Counted from the stretch's first letter, positions 16,864 to 25,583 are shown. The stretch: 64,000 nt of DNA from Actinomadura sp. K4S16 (GCF_008327685.1 NZ_BDDE01000011.1:330817-394816), one strand, 5' to 3'. The notes: generated by a model not told the origin, from the sequence alone. Made by a program: numbers and translations.

Positions 16864-18770
16864 GCGCCCGCCTCCGGCCCCGCCTCCGTGCGGGCCGCTG
16901 CGCGGGCCTCGTCCCGGCCGGGCGCGGAGGGCTCCGGACGGTCCGGCAGCCGCCGCGCGATCCGCGCCACGCCCCAGCCCAGCGACAGCACCAGCGCCAG
17001 CGTGCACGCCAGCACCACCGCCGAGCACACCGCCCACAGCCAGGCCGGCGCGTCGGTCTTCAGCTCCCGCTGCAGGATCGACCGCTCGCCCTGCAGGTCC
17101 CGGGTGAAGCGCGGCGGGGCCGCCAGCTCCTTCGCCCCGATCGCCGGGTCGTCGGGCAGGTAGACCGGGACGCCCGCCAGCGTCCGCCCGTCGTGCACGC
17201 GGATCAGCGTCTTCCACTCGCCGTGCAACGGCATCGGCCCGCTCGTCCGGTAGACGCCCTCGCGCACCTTCACCAGGCGGTCGACGTGCAGGCCCTGCCC
17301 CTGCCAGCCCGTCACCGTCACCCACGCCGGGCCGTCGACAGCGTCGGCGGGGGAGAACTCCACCCGCGCCTCGGCGGTGCGGTGCGCGGCGTCGCCGCGG
17401 ACGCCGGTGAGGGTGACCGTGGCGGTGCGGCCCTGCGGGACCGTGAACACCAGGCCGTTGGCGACCGCCGCCGCCACCGCCAGGATCGCCGCCGCGAACA
17501 CGCCCCGCGCCACCGCCGGGCGCGGCATCCGCCCTTGCAGCCCCTCGGCCAGCAGCGCCCCGCACACCCCGCCCGCGACGCCGCCGGCCACGGCCATCGC
17601 CATGCCCTCGGCGACGATGTCGGGCGTCCACGGCAGCCGGAACGCGACCTGCCCGTAGGCGTACTCGGCGCCGAACCCGGCCGTGCCGATCAGCACGCCC
17701 GACACCGCGCCCAGCGCCGGCGGCCGCCGCGCCAGCACCAGCGCCGCGGCCTCCACGCACACCGCCTCGGCGAAGTACAGCGGCACCGCCGCCCACAGCT
17801 CCCCGATCACCCCGCCGACCAGGACCGACACCCCGCCGCGCACCAGCATGTAGAACACCACGGCGAACACCGCGCCGCCGCGGCCCGCCCACAGCCGCGC
17901 CGCCACCAGCGCGCAGCCCGCCGCCAGCGCGATCAGCAGCGGCTGGTGGACGAGCCGGAACTGCGGCACCCCGAAGTCGTACTCGGCCTGGAACACCGAC
18001 AGCCCGATCAGCAGCCCGCCCGCGTGCATGCAGCGCCGCACGTACCGCAGCCACCCCGGCGGCTGCCCGGCGTCCCCGCAGGCCCGGCGGCCCTCCCGCT
18101 CCAGCACCATCATCGCCACCAGCGACAGCCCCGCACCGCCGATCAGCATCAGGTGCGTCGGCCCCCACAGCGTCACGTCCTGCCCGAAGATGCGGTGCCA
18201 CACGTCGTCGAGGGGGAACCCGAGCAGCGCGTAGAAGCCGGCGCCGGCCAGCAGCACCCCGCCCGCCGGGGCGTACCAGTCGCGGGTGATCCGCACCGAC
18301 GCCGCGCCCGGGCGCTCGCCCTTGGGCAGCACGACGGCCAGCACGCCGGCGGTGAAGATGCCGAACAGCCCGATCAGGATGGGGTAGTGGGCGATGTTGG
18401 CCAGCGGCCCCTCGTCCCGGCCGTGCGAGATGTGCAGGGAGATGTCCCAGTACATTCCGACGAGCGCGACCATCAGCGACACCATCGCGACCGGGATCGG
18501 CAGCGCCGCCCAGCCGGGCGTGCCGCGTCCCGGGCCGCGCGCCGCCAGGTCCGCCGCGCGCGCCAGGACCGTGATGCGGCCGCTGCGGTGCCCCCATCCG
18601 AGCACCAGCAGCGCCGCCGTCAGGGCGGCCGCGGCGCCGGAGGCGATGAGGATCTGGTCCAGCGCCGCCCCGCCCGCCGGCTTCGCCGGCGCCTCGGCGG
18701 CCAGCCGCGCCGCGGCACCGCCCGCGCCGCAGAACCGCGCACCCATGCCCGTCACGTGCTCCACCACCAC
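16860..18770 (-). CDS. Large polytopic membrane protein with YtkA-like outer domain
   Basis: A 636-residue membrane protein, about eleven to twelve helices. Conserved-looking His residues appear in DISLHISHGRD and ANIAHYP (about residues 112-130) and in WGPTHLMLIGG. Residues about 455-590 form an extracytoplasmic beta-rich domain with YRTSGPMPLHGEWKTLI, the pattern of YtkA/CopC-like sandwich domains, followed by a last helix (about 575-600) and a charged tail. GTG start at 18770 with GAGGGAG upstream. It is coupled to a small membrane protein and divergent from a cupredoxin-like lipoprotein, suggesting a metal- or redox-linked envelope complex. Function unknown. Confidence 0.75.
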   Translation of the reverse strand: MVVEHVTGMGARFCGAGGAAARLAAEAPAKPAGGAALDQILIASGAAAALTAALLVLGWGHRSGRITVLARAADLAARGPGRGTPGWAALPIPVAMVSLMVALVGMYWDISLHISHGRDEGPLANIAHYPILIGLFGIFTAGVLAVVLPKGERPGAASVRITRDWYAPAGGVLLAGAGFYALLGFPLDDVWHRIFGQDVTLWGPTHLMLIGGAGLSLVAMMVLEREGRRACGDAGQPPGWLRYVRRCMHAGGLLIGLSVFQAEYDFGVPQFRLVHQPLLIALAAGCALVAARLWAGRGGAVFAVVFYMLVRGGVSVLVGGVIGELWAAVPLYFAEAVCVEAAALVLARRPPALGAVSGVLIGTAGFGAEYAYGQVAFRLPWTPDIVAEGMAMAVAGGVAGGVCGALLAEGLQGRMPRPAVARGVFAAAILAVAAAVANGLVFTVPQGRTATVTLTGVRGDAAHRTAEARVEFSPADAVDGPAWVTVTGWQGQGLHVDRLVKVREGVYRTSGPMPLHGEWKTLIRVHDGRTLAGVPVYLPDDPAIGAKELAAPPRFTRDLQGERSILQRELKTDAPAWLWAVCSAVVLACTLALVLSLGWGVARIARRLPDRPEPSAPGRDEARAAARTEAGPEAGA

Positions 18771-18841
18771 TGCTCCCTCGACGCAGGAACCGGGACGACC
18801 CGCTACCGACCGGGACGCCCCCTCGCCCGGAGTATGTCACT

Positions 18842-18871
18842 TCATAATGTGTCATTGTCTAGTGTCACAAT
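18842..18871. promoter_or_regulatory. Divergent promoter with ATTGT-N8-ACAAT inverted repeat
   Basis: This AT-rich stretch between two divergent units contains TGTCA/TGTCAC words three times and a perfect 5-bp-arm inverted repeat (18854-18871). On the minus strand TTGTGA (18865-18870) and CATTAT (18843-18848) could serve as promoter elements, with a rather short spacer. On the plus strand TAGTGT (18860-18865) is a possible -10. A common regulator could bind here. Confidence 0.4.
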
Positions 18872-18905
18872 CTGTGGTGTGCAACACCGGGACGGAAGGG
18901 GAGCC

Positions 18906-19331
18906 ATGCGGCGGCGGGCACGAACGGGAGCGATCGCGGCGGTCACGGCGGCTCTGACGGCGGTTCTGACGGTGGCGGCAGGGTGCGGCGAGCCCGCGCC
19001 CGAGGCCCCGCCCAGTGCCCGGTCCTCCGCGCCTTCAGGTACGCCCGCTCCGGCCGCGTTGGGGCCGTCCGCCGTTCGGATCGCCGTGACCGTGACCGGC
19101 GGGAAGGCGCACACCGCGCAGCGCCGCGTGAAGGTCCCGCGCGGCGCCGCCGTCGAGATCACCGTCACCGGCGACACCGCCGACGCCTTCCACCTGCACG
19201 GCTACGACCGCGAGGTGGAGATCGCCCCCGGACGGCCCGCCGTCCTGCGGTTCACCGCCGACACCCCGGGCGTGTTCGAGGCCGAACTGCACCACTCCGG
19301 CGCCCGCGTCCTCGAACTGCAGGTCGGGTGA
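18906..19331 (+). CDS. Cupredoxin-like lipoprotein
   Basis: A 141-residue exported lipoprotein. The signal peptide ends in a lipobox, VAAGC, with Cys at about residue 27, followed by a Pro/Ser/Ala-rich linker. Residues about 55-141 resemble the EfeO-type cupredoxin fold: VTVTGG, VPRGAAVEITVT, DAFHLHGYD, GVFEAELHHSG and a terminal LELQV. The HLHGYD and ELHHSG segments sit where copper ligands sit in cupredoxins, but no core Cys is present, so blue-copper chemistry is doubtful. GGAAGGGG precedes the ATG. Coupled by GTGA to the next membrane gene. Confidence 0.75.
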   Translation: MRRRARTGAIAAVTAALTAVLTVAAGCGEPAPEAPPSARSSAPSGTPAPAALGPSAVRIAVTVTGGKAHTAQRRVKVPRGAAVEITVTGDTADAFHLHGYDREVEIAPGRPAVLRFTADTPGVFEAELHHSGARVLELQVG

Positions 19332-20635
19332 CCCCCGTGCACGTGCTCGCCCACGGTCTCGGCGGTCGCACCGACCTGCCCCTGGACGCCGTCGCCGCCA
19401 TCGCCGGCGGCGGCCTGGCCGTCGCGGCCTCCTTCCTCGCCCTCACCGTCGCGTGGAAGCGGCCCCGGCTCCATCCGGACGCCGGACGCCCCCTGCCGCC
19501 CGCGCTCGCCCGCCTGCCGGCCGCGCCTGCCCTCACCGCGGCCGGACGCGCCCTCGCGCTGGCCGCGACCGCCCTGGTCGTCGCCGTCGCGTTCGCCGGA
19601 CCCGCGTCCGACACCCGCAACCTGGCCCCGTGGGCGCTGTTCGTGACGTTCTGGGTGGGCCTCGTCCCCGCCAGCGTCCTGCTCGGTCCCGTGTGGCGGC
19701 GCGTGAACCCGCTGCGGACCCTGCACGCCGCCCTCTGCCGCGCCACCCGCACCCCGCCGTCAGGACGCCGCGCCCTGCCCGAGCGGGTCGGCTACCGGCC
19801 CGCCGCCGCCTGGCTCACCGGGTTCGTCTGGCTGGAACTGGTCGCCCCGCACCGCTCCGACCCGCGCCTCGTCGGCGCCCTGATCCTCGCCTACGCCGCC
19901 TGCAACCTGGCCCTGGCCTGGTGGTTCGGCCGCGACTGGTTCACCCGCGGGGACGGGTTCGAGGCCTACTCCAGCCTCCTGGCCCGCATGTGCCCGATCG
20001 GGCGGCGCGGCGACGGCGCCCTCGTCCTGCGCACCCCCCTGACCGGCCTCATGAGGGGCGGCCCCGAACCCGGCCTCACCGCGACCGCCTGCGTGCTGAT
20101 CGGCTCGACGGGGTTCGACGGCGTCACCCGCACCACCTACTGGCGCGGCAACGTCGACCCCTCCAGCGTCCCCGCCGGAACCCTCGGCCTCGCCGCCGCC
20201 GTCGGCGCCGTCGCGCTCCTGTACGCCGCGGCGCTGCGGCTCAGCGCACGGCTCACCGGCCAGGACGCCCGCACCATGCCCGCGCGGTTCGCCGCGACGC
20301 TCCTGCCGATCGCCCTCGGCTACACCGTCGCCCACTACTTCTCGTTCTTCGTCCTGGAGGGCCAGACCACCGCCATCCTCGCCAGCGACCCGTTCGGGAC
20401 GGGGCTGGACCTGCTCGGCTCCACCGGCAACCGCGTCGACTACGACCTCGCCGGGCCCACCCTCATCGCGCAGGTCCAGGTCAACGCCATCGTCCTCGGC
20501 CACATCGCCGGCACCATCGCCGCGCACGACCTCGCCCTGCGCGGCCCCGGCCGGGCCGCGCGCGGGCAGCTGCCCATCGCGGCCGTCATGGTCGCGCTCA
20601 CCTGCGCCGGCCTGTTCGCCCTGCTCAGCGGCTGA
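19328..20635 (+). CDS. Polytopic membrane protein of the AHGLGGRTDLP type
   Basis: A 435-residue membrane protein with about ten to eleven helices, beginning HVLAHGLGGRTDLPLD, a conserved opening I recall from a family widespread in Actinobacteria. Homologues are sometimes labelled fenitrothion hydrolase in databases; I treat that name as unproven here. Other features are WWFGRDWFTRGDGFEAYSS and a helix with TVAHYFSFFVLEGQ, both with His, Asp and Glu in or near the membrane. Start GTG at 19328 overlaps the lipoprotein stop (GTGA). With the lipoprotein and the divergent membrane pair it forms a four-gene envelope module. Confidence 0.75.
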   Translation: MTPVHVLAHGLGGRTDLPLDAVAAIAGGGLAVAASFLALTVAWKRPRLHPDAGRPLPPALARLPAAPALTAAGRALALAATALVVAVAFAGPASDTRNLAPWALFVTFWVGLVPASVLLGPVWRRVNPLRTLHAALCRATRTPPSGRRALPERVGYRPAAAWLTGFVWLELVAPHRSDPRLVGALILAYAACNLALAWWFGRDWFTRGDGFEAYSSLLARMCPIGRRGDGALVLRTPLTGLMRGGPEPGLTATACVLIGSTGFDGVTRTTYWRGNVDPSSVPAGTLGLAAAVGAVALLYAAALRLSARLTGQDARTMPARFAATLLPIALGYTVAHYFSFFVLEGQTTAILASDPFGTGLDLLGSTGNRVDYDLAGPTLIAQVQVNAIVLGHIAGTIAAHDLALRGPGRAARGQLPIAAVMVALTCAGLFALLSG

Positions 20636-20695
20636 CGCCCCGCGCCGCCGGAGACCAGAGACGACGCACGCGCGGGACGCCGGGCGCCCGCGGGG

Positions 20696-21220
20696 TCAGC
20701 GCGCGAACCTCCACCGCATCGCGCCGAACGGCTCCACCGTGCCCACCGTGAACACCGTGTGGAAGACGATCCGGTACAGGTACCACGGCGGCCGGCCCGC
20801 GCTCTGCGCGCTGTACGGCGCGGTGAACGCCTCGCCGTCCACCTGCGCCGGCCATCCGCCCTCCCGGTACCCGGCCGCGACGGCCTCCAGCACCGGCGGG
20901 TCGGTGACGCGCTCGGCCTCGCCCTCCAGCACCACGTCCCCGACCGGGGTGCGGACCGAGACCGTGCACGCCGGGTTCGCCGCCAGGTTCCGGGACTTGC
21001 GCGTGCCCGGGCCGCTGACGACGTACAGGTCCCCGTCGTGCCACAGCGCGCCGACGCCCGCCGAGTGCGGGCGCCCGTCCGGACGGACCGTGCCGAGGAA
21101 CACCGGCGTCTCCGGCTTCGGCAGCGCCGCCTTCAGCGCGTCGCGGACGCCGTCCCACGCCAGTTCACCGGCGCCGTAGATGTCGAGGTCGCGTGCCTCG
21201 ACGGGTTCGCGGTCGCTCAT
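20696..21220 (-). CDS. Pyridoxamine-5'-phosphate-oxidase-fold protein
   Basis: A 174-residue split-barrel protein. The core FLGTVRPDGRPHSAGVGALWHDGDLYVVSG (first half, residues about 40-70) and RKSRNLAANPACTVSV match PPOX-family flavin- or F420-binding proteins. The C-terminal YLYRIVFHTVFTVGT is the typical dimer strand. It may bind F420, FMN or haem; the cofactor cannot be read from sequence. Start ATG at 21220. Convergent with the upstream membrane gene. Confidence 0.78.
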   Translation of the reverse strand: MSDREPVEARDLDIYGAGELAWDGVRDALKAALPKPETPVFLGTVRPDGRPHSAGVGALWHDGDLYVVSGPGTRKSRNLAANPACTVSVRTPVGDVVLEGEAERVTDPPVLEAVAAGYREGGWPAQVDGEAFTAPYSAQSAGRPPWYLYRIVFHTVFTVGTVEPFGAMRWRFAR

Positions 21221-21308
21221 CTCCGCCTCCTTCGCGAAACAGCCTTCGCGGGGGTAGACGGCGCGGCGGCGGCGAACTCATCGGCGCCCGGTTCCTAGAG
21301 TGGCGGGC

Positions 21309-21779
21309 ATGGCTCCTTCGATCGCCACCGCGAACCGCGTCGACCGTCCCGAACTGCTGGAGTTCCTGCGCCCCCGGCACCACGCGCTGCTGTCCACCGC
21401 CCGCGCCGACGGGCGGCCCCAGATGTCGCCCGTGACGTGCGGGGTCGACGGCGAGGGCCGGATCGTCGTCTCCACCTACCCCGAGCGGGCCAAGGCCCGC
21501 AACGCCCGCCGCGACCCGCGCGTGTCGGTGTGCGTGCTGTCCGACGACTTCAACGGCCCCTACGTGCAGGTCGACGGCACCGCCGAGGTCATCGACATGC
21601 CCGAGGCCGCCGACGCGCTCGTCGACTACTACCGCTGCATCGCCGGGGAGCATCCCGACTGGGACGAGTACCGGGAGGCGATGCGCCGCCAGGACAAGTC
21701 CCTCATCCGCGTCACCATCGACCGGTGGGGCCCGATCGCGACCGGCGGGTTCCCCGCCCGCCTCGCCGCCGGCGACTAG
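21309..21779 (+). CDS. PPOX-class F420-dependent oxidoreductase
   Basis: A 156-residue split-barrel protein with LSTARADGRPQMSPVT and KARNARRDPRVSVCVL, typical of the TIGR03618 F420-dependent group. ATG at 21309 is chosen over GTG 21300 because TAGAGT (21296-21301) lies 7 nt upstream, suggesting a leaderless start. It is divergent from the other PPOX gene, with 88 bases between. Its TAG stop overlaps the TAG stop of the convergent UvrA-like gene on the other strand (CTAG, 21776-21779). Confidence 0.82.
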   Translation: MAPSIATANRVDRPELLEFLRPRHHALLSTARADGRPQMSPVTCGVDGEGRIVVSTYPERAKARNARRDPRVSVCVLSDDFNGPYVQVDGTAEVIDMPEAADALVDYYRCIAGEHPDWDEYREAMRRQDKSLIRVTIDRWGPIATGGFPARLAAGD

Positions 21780-24106
21780 CGGCCGGCGGCGGCCCGCTCG
21801 GGCAGGCCGCGGCGCAGGAACTCGGCCGTGACCGACGACGGCGCCTCCAGCAGCTCGGTGGGGGTGCCGGCGAACACGACCTCGCCGCCGTGCCGGCCGC
21901 CGCCGGGCCCGAGGTCGACCACCCAGTCCGCGTGCTCGACCACCTGCTGGTCGTGCTCGACGACGATGACGGTGCCGCCGCCGTCCACCAGCCGGTCCAG
22001 CAGCGCCAGCAGCGCCCCGACGTCGGACATGTGCAGCCCCGTCGTCGGCTCGTCCAGCACGTAGACGGTGCCTGCGCGGTGCAGCCGGGTCGCCAGCTTG
22101 ATCCGCTGGCGCTCGCCGCCCGACAGCGAGCCGAGCGGCCGCCCGAGCGTCATGTAGCCGAGCCCGACGTCGTTGAGGGCCCGCAGCCGCTCGGCGATCG
22201 CACGTTCGGCCGTCCCGGCCGGGTCCCCTCCGCCGGGGGACGGGGCGGCGGGCCCGGTGAAGAAGGCCAGGGCCTCCTCGGCGGTCATCGCCAGGACGTC
22301 CGCGATCGTCCGGCCGCGCACGGTGTGGGCGAGGACCTCCGGGCGGTACCGGCCGCCCCCGCACGCCTCGCACGTGGTGGTGACCGGGTCCATGAACGCC
22401 AGGTCGGTGACGATGACGCCGTTGCCGTCGCACTCCGGGCACGCGCCCTCGGAGTTGTGGCTGAACAGGGCCGCGGGCGCGCCGCTCACCCGCGCGAACA
22501 GCCGCCGCAGCGGGTCCATCACGCCGACGAAGGTCGCGGGGCTGGAGCGGCGGGACGCCGCGATGGCCGACTGGTCCACCACCACCGCGTCGGGGTGCCG
22601 GGCGGCGAACTCGTCCATGACCAGGGTGCTCTTGCCCGACCCCGCCACGCCGGTCACCGCCGTGAGCACCCCCGTGGGGAACCGCACCGTCAGGCCCTTG
22701 AGGTTGTTGGCGCGGGCGCCGGCCACCACCAGCCACCCGGTCGGCTCCCGGAACCGGGTCTTGACCGGCGCCGCGCGGCGCAGCGCCCGCCCGGTCGGCG
22801 TCGCGGCGGCGCGCAGCCCCTCGACCGTCCCGGTGAAGACGATCTCGCCGCCGCGCACGCCCGCGCCGGGCCCCATGTCGACCACGTGGTCGGCGACGCC
22901 GATCACCGCCGGGTCGTGCTCGACCACCAGCACCGTGTTGCCCTTGTCGCGCAGCCGCAGCAGCAGCGCGTTCAGCCGGTCGACGTCCCGGGGGTGCAGG
23001 CCCGCGCTGGGCTCGTCGAAGATGTAGGTCATCCCGGTCAGGCTCGACCCCAGGTGCCGGACGACCTTGAGCCGCTGCGCCTCCCCGCCCGACAGCGTGC
23101 GCGTCGGGCGGTCCAGGGTGAGGTAGGACAGGCCGATGTCCTCCAGCCGCCGCAGCCGCGTGACCGCCTCCCCGGCGACCCGCGCGGCGACCGGGTCGGT
23201 GATCTCGCCGAGCGCGGCGACCAGGTCGCCGATCTCCATGCGTGACAGGTCGGCGATGGTGCGGCCGCCGATGCGCGAGGCCAGCGCCGCCGCGTTGAGC
23301 CGCGCCCCGCCGCAAGCCGGGCAGGTGTCCTCGCGCACGACGCGGCGGGCCGCGTCCCGCACCTTGGGCGGCAGCGACCCGAGGTCCCGCTTGATGTAGA
23401 GGCGGTGGAAGCGCTCGAGCATGCCCTCGTAGGCGTTGTGCCCCATGGACCCGGTCCGGTTCAGGCGCGGCACCCGGAACCCCTTGCCGTGCAGGAGCAG
23501 GTCCCACTCCCGCGGGGTGAAGTCCCGCAGCGGCTTGTCCGGGTCGAACAGCCCCGACTCGGCGTACAGCTGCCACACGAACGTCCCGACGCCGAACGGC
23601 GGGAAGTGGACCGCGCCCTCGTTGAGCGACCGGTCGGTGTCCAGGAAGCGGTCCAGGTCGACCCGCGCGACGTGCCCGAGGCCGTCGCATTCGGGGCACA
23701 TGCCGCGCGGGTCGTTGAAGGAGTAGGCCGCGGCCTCCCCGGCGCCGGGCGTCCCGTGCCGGGAGAACAGGACCCGCAGGACGGGGGAGATGTCGGTGAT
23801 CGTGCCGACCGTGGAGCGGGCGTTGCCGCCGATCGGCCGCTGGTCGACCACGACCGCGGGCGTGAGATGGTCGATGACGTCGGCGTCGGGCCGCTCGTGG
23901 CGGGGCATCCGGTCGCGGGCGAACCAGCTGAGCGTCTCGTTCAGCTGCCGCTGCGACTCCGCCGCGACCGTCCCGAACACCACCGACGACTTGCCCGACC
24001 CCGACACCCCCGTGAACACCACGAGCCGGTCCTTCGGGATCCGCAGCGAGACGTCCTTGAGGTTGTTGTTCCTGGCGCCGGTGATGACGATGTGGTCCCC
24101 TCTCAT
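21776..24106 (-). CDS. UvrA-like ABC ATPase (excinuclease A paralogue)
   Basis: A 776-residue soluble protein with two ABC domains built like UvrA but shorter than the about 950 aa of canonical UvrA, as in the UvrA2/drug-resistance branch. Walker A motifs are GVSGSGKSS (about 32-40) and GVAGSGKST (about 490). Zinc knuckles CPEC, CPAC-GG, CPEC and CEAC-GG and two LSGGE signatures are present. DEPSAGLHP and DEPTTGLH complete both sites. It begins MRGDHIVITGARNNNLKD; minus-strand TAGCTT lies 7 nt upstream. It is divergent from a WYL regulator. Likely role is DNA-adduct tolerance or intercalator resistance. Confidence 0.85.
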   Translation of the reverse strand: MRGDHIVITGARNNNLKDVSLRIPKDRLVVFTGVSGSGKSSVVFGTVAAESQRQLNETLSWFARDRMPRHERPDADVIDHLTPAVVVDQRPIGGNARSTVGTITDISPVLRVLFSRHGTPGAGEAAAYSFNDPRGMCPECDGLGHVARVDLDRFLDTDRSLNEGAVHFPPFGVGTFVWQLYAESGLFDPDKPLRDFTPREWDLLLHGKGFRVPRLNRTGSMGHNAYEGMLERFHRLYIKRDLGSLPPKVRDAARRVVREDTCPACGGARLNAAALASRIGGRTIADLSRMEIGDLVAALGEITDPVAARVAGEAVTRLRRLEDIGLSYLTLDRPTRTLSGGEAQRLKVVRHLGSSLTGMTYIFDEPSAGLHPRDVDRLNALLLRLRDKGNTVLVVEHDPAVIGVADHVVDMGPGAGVRGGEIVFTGTVEGLRAAATPTGRALRRAAPVKTRFREPTGWLVVAGARANNLKGLTVRFPTGVLTAVTGVAGSGKSTLVMDEFAARHPDAVVVDQSAIAASRRSSPATFVGVMDPLRRLFARVSGAPAALFSHNSEGACPECDGNGVIVTDLAFMDPVTTTCEACGGGRYRPEVLAHTVRGRTIADVLAMTAEEALAFFTGPAAPSPGGGDPAGTAERAIAERLRALNDVGLGYMTLGRPLGSLSGGERQRIKLATRLHRAGTVYVLDEPTTGLHMSDVGALLALLDRLVDGGGTVIVVEHDQQVVEHADWVVDLGPGGGRHGGEVVFAGTPTELLEAPSSVTAEFLRRGLPERAAAGR

Positions 24107-24167
24107 GGCCGCCAAGCTAGGCGCCAAAGAGGTCAGAACCTGGCCGCGTTCTCCGCATACTGGGGGC
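24107..24167. promoter_or_regulatory. Back-to-back leaderless promoters (UvrA-like / WYL)
   Basis: In 61 bases there are two -10-like boxes: TAGCTT on the minus strand (24114-24119), 7 nt from the UvrA-like start, and CATACT on the plus strand (24156-24161), 6 nt from the WYL start. The promoters must overlap in their upstream regions, allowing mutual or shared control. Confidence 0.45.
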
Positions 24168-25121
24168 ATGTCCTCCGAACGTCTGCTGCGGCTGCTGTCC
24201 CTGCTGCAAACCCGCCGGGAATGGAGCGGGCCGGAGCTGTGCGAGCGCCTGGGCGTCAGCCCCCGGACCGTCCGCCGCGACATCGACCGGCTGCGCGGCC
24301 TCGGCTACCCCGTGCACGCCACGCTCGGCGCGGCCGGCGGGTACGTGCTGGAGGCCGGCGCCGCGATGCCGCCGCTGCTGCTGGACGACGAGGAGGCCGT
24401 CGCGATCGCGGTCGGGCTGCGCGCCGCCACCGGCGGAGCGGTCGAGGGCATCGCCGAGGCGTCCGTGCGCGCCATGGCCAAGCTCGAACAGGTGCTGCCC
24501 GCGCGGCTGCGGCGCCGTGTCACGGCCCTGCACGCCGCCACCACCACGCTGGGCGCGCCGCCCGCCGGGCCGGTCGCCGACCCCGAGACCCTGGCGGTGC
24601 TGGCCGCGGCGTGCCGCGACCACGAGCGCGTCCGCTTCGCCTACCGCGACCACGCCGGCGAGGAGACCCGGCGCCTGGCCGAGCCGCACGGCCTGGTGTC
24701 GGCGGGGCGGCGCTGGTACCTGGTCGCGTTCGACGCCGGCCGCGACGACTGGCGGGTCTTCCGCGTCGACCGCGTGTCCGCCCCGCTGCCGACCGGCGTC
24801 CGCCGCCCGCCGCGCGAACTGCCCGCCGCCGACACCGCCGAGTACGTCACCCGCTTCCTGGCCGGGTCGCAGCCGGCGACGCGGGCGGTGCTGCTCGTGC
24901 ACGCTTCCGCGCGGGAACTGGCCGACCGGTTCCGCGTCACCGGCACCGAGGTCGAACCGGTCGACGACCGGACCTGCGTGCTGCGGACCTCCGCCGACTC
25001 CCTGGAGTGGACGGCGCTGCGCATCGCCTACCTCGACATCGCCTTCGAGATCCGCGAGCCCGCCGAACTGCGCGACCGCGTCGCGGCCATGGCCGACCGC
25101 CTGGCCCGCGCCGCCCGCTGA
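24168..25121 (+). CDS. YafY/WYL-domain transcriptional regulator
   Basis: A 317-residue regulator with an N-terminal helix-turn-helix (LGVSPRTVRRDIDRLRGLGYPV, residues about 25-46) and a central WYL domain that literally contains WYL within GRRWYLVAF (about 181-189), then the C-terminal extension with a second sensing fold. Such proteins often repress neighbouring VOC/glyoxalase genes. The next gene is a VOC protein whose promoter carries a perfect CTGACA/TGTCAG palindrome, the likely operator. Leaderless start after CATACT. Confidence 0.9.
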   Translation: MSSERLLRLLSLLQTRREWSGPELCERLGVSPRTVRRDIDRLRGLGYPVHATLGAAGGYVLEAGAAMPPLLLDDEEAVAIAVGLRAATGGAVEGIAEASVRAMAKLEQVLPARLRRRVTALHAATTTLGAPPAGPVADPETLAVLAAACRDHERVRFAYRDHAGEETRRLAEPHGLVSAGRRWYLVAFDAGRDDWRVFRVDRVSAPLPTGVRRPPRELPAADTAEYVTRFLAGSQPATRAVLLVHASARELADRFRVTGTEVEPVDDRTCVLRTSADSLEWTALRIAYLDIAFEIREPAELRDRVAAMADRLARAAR

Positions 25122-25147
25122 CACCGGTGCCGACGCGTTCCCTGTAC

Positions 25148-25164
25148 CTGACAGAAGGTGTCAG
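25148..25164. promoter_or_regulatory. Perfect palindrome, probable WYL-regulator operator
   Basis: CTGACA-GAAGG-TGTCAG is a perfect 6-bp-arm inverted repeat, 47 nt before the VOC start and 26 nt after the regulator stop. Size and place suit a dimeric repressor covering the VOC promoter. Confidence 0.6.
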
Positions 25165-25211
25165 CTTCCCCTGAAAGACTGAGGGCATACCGATCACGAA
25201 GGAGCCGATAG

Positions 25212-25583
25212 ATGCCCGGTATCGCGGAATTCGCCGCCGTCACCCTCGACTGCCCGGAGCCGCCGGCGCTCGCCGCGTTCTACGCGGCGGTGACCGGAGG
25301 CGAGGTCACCTACGACACCCCCGAGGCCTCCGCCGTCAAGCTGCCCAACGGCCTGGACGTCTACTTCCAGGGCGTCGCCGGGCACCAGGCGCCGACCTGG
25401 CCCGAAGGGGACCGGCCCCAGCAGTTCCACCTCGACTTCTACGTCGACGACCTGGACAAGGCCGAGGAGGCCGTCACCGGCCTCGGCGGCGGCAGGCCCG
25501 ACTTCCAGCCCGGAGGGGACCGCTGGCGCGTCCTCACCGACCCCGCCGGGCACCCGTTCTGCGTCTGCCTCCGCCAGAACTAG
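25212..25583 (+). CDS. VOC-family (glyoxalase/dioxygenase fold) protein
   Basis: A 123-residue protein with two beta-alpha-beta-beta-beta halves: FAAVTLDCPEPPALAAFYAAV at the N-terminus and QFHLDFYVDDLDKAEEAV at about 75-92. His77 and terminal residues could bind a metal, but the first-half His is replaced by Thr, so a simple metal-dependent enzyme is uncertain. AAGGAG precedes the ATG. Probably under the adjacent WYL regulator. Its stop overlaps the stop region of the convergent P450 gene. Confidence 0.8.
   Translation: MPGIAEFAAVTLDCPEPPALAAFYAAVTGGEVTYDTPEASAVKLPNGLDVYFQGVAGHQAPTWPEGDRPQQFHLDFYVDDLDKAEEAVTGLGGGRPDFQPGGDRWRVLTDPAGHPFCVCLRQN

Noticed and set aside
20634..20697. Terminator between the membrane gene and the PPOX gene
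   Set aside because: Only a 7-bp CCCCGCG/CGCGGGG pairing across a loop of about 45 bases; too weak.
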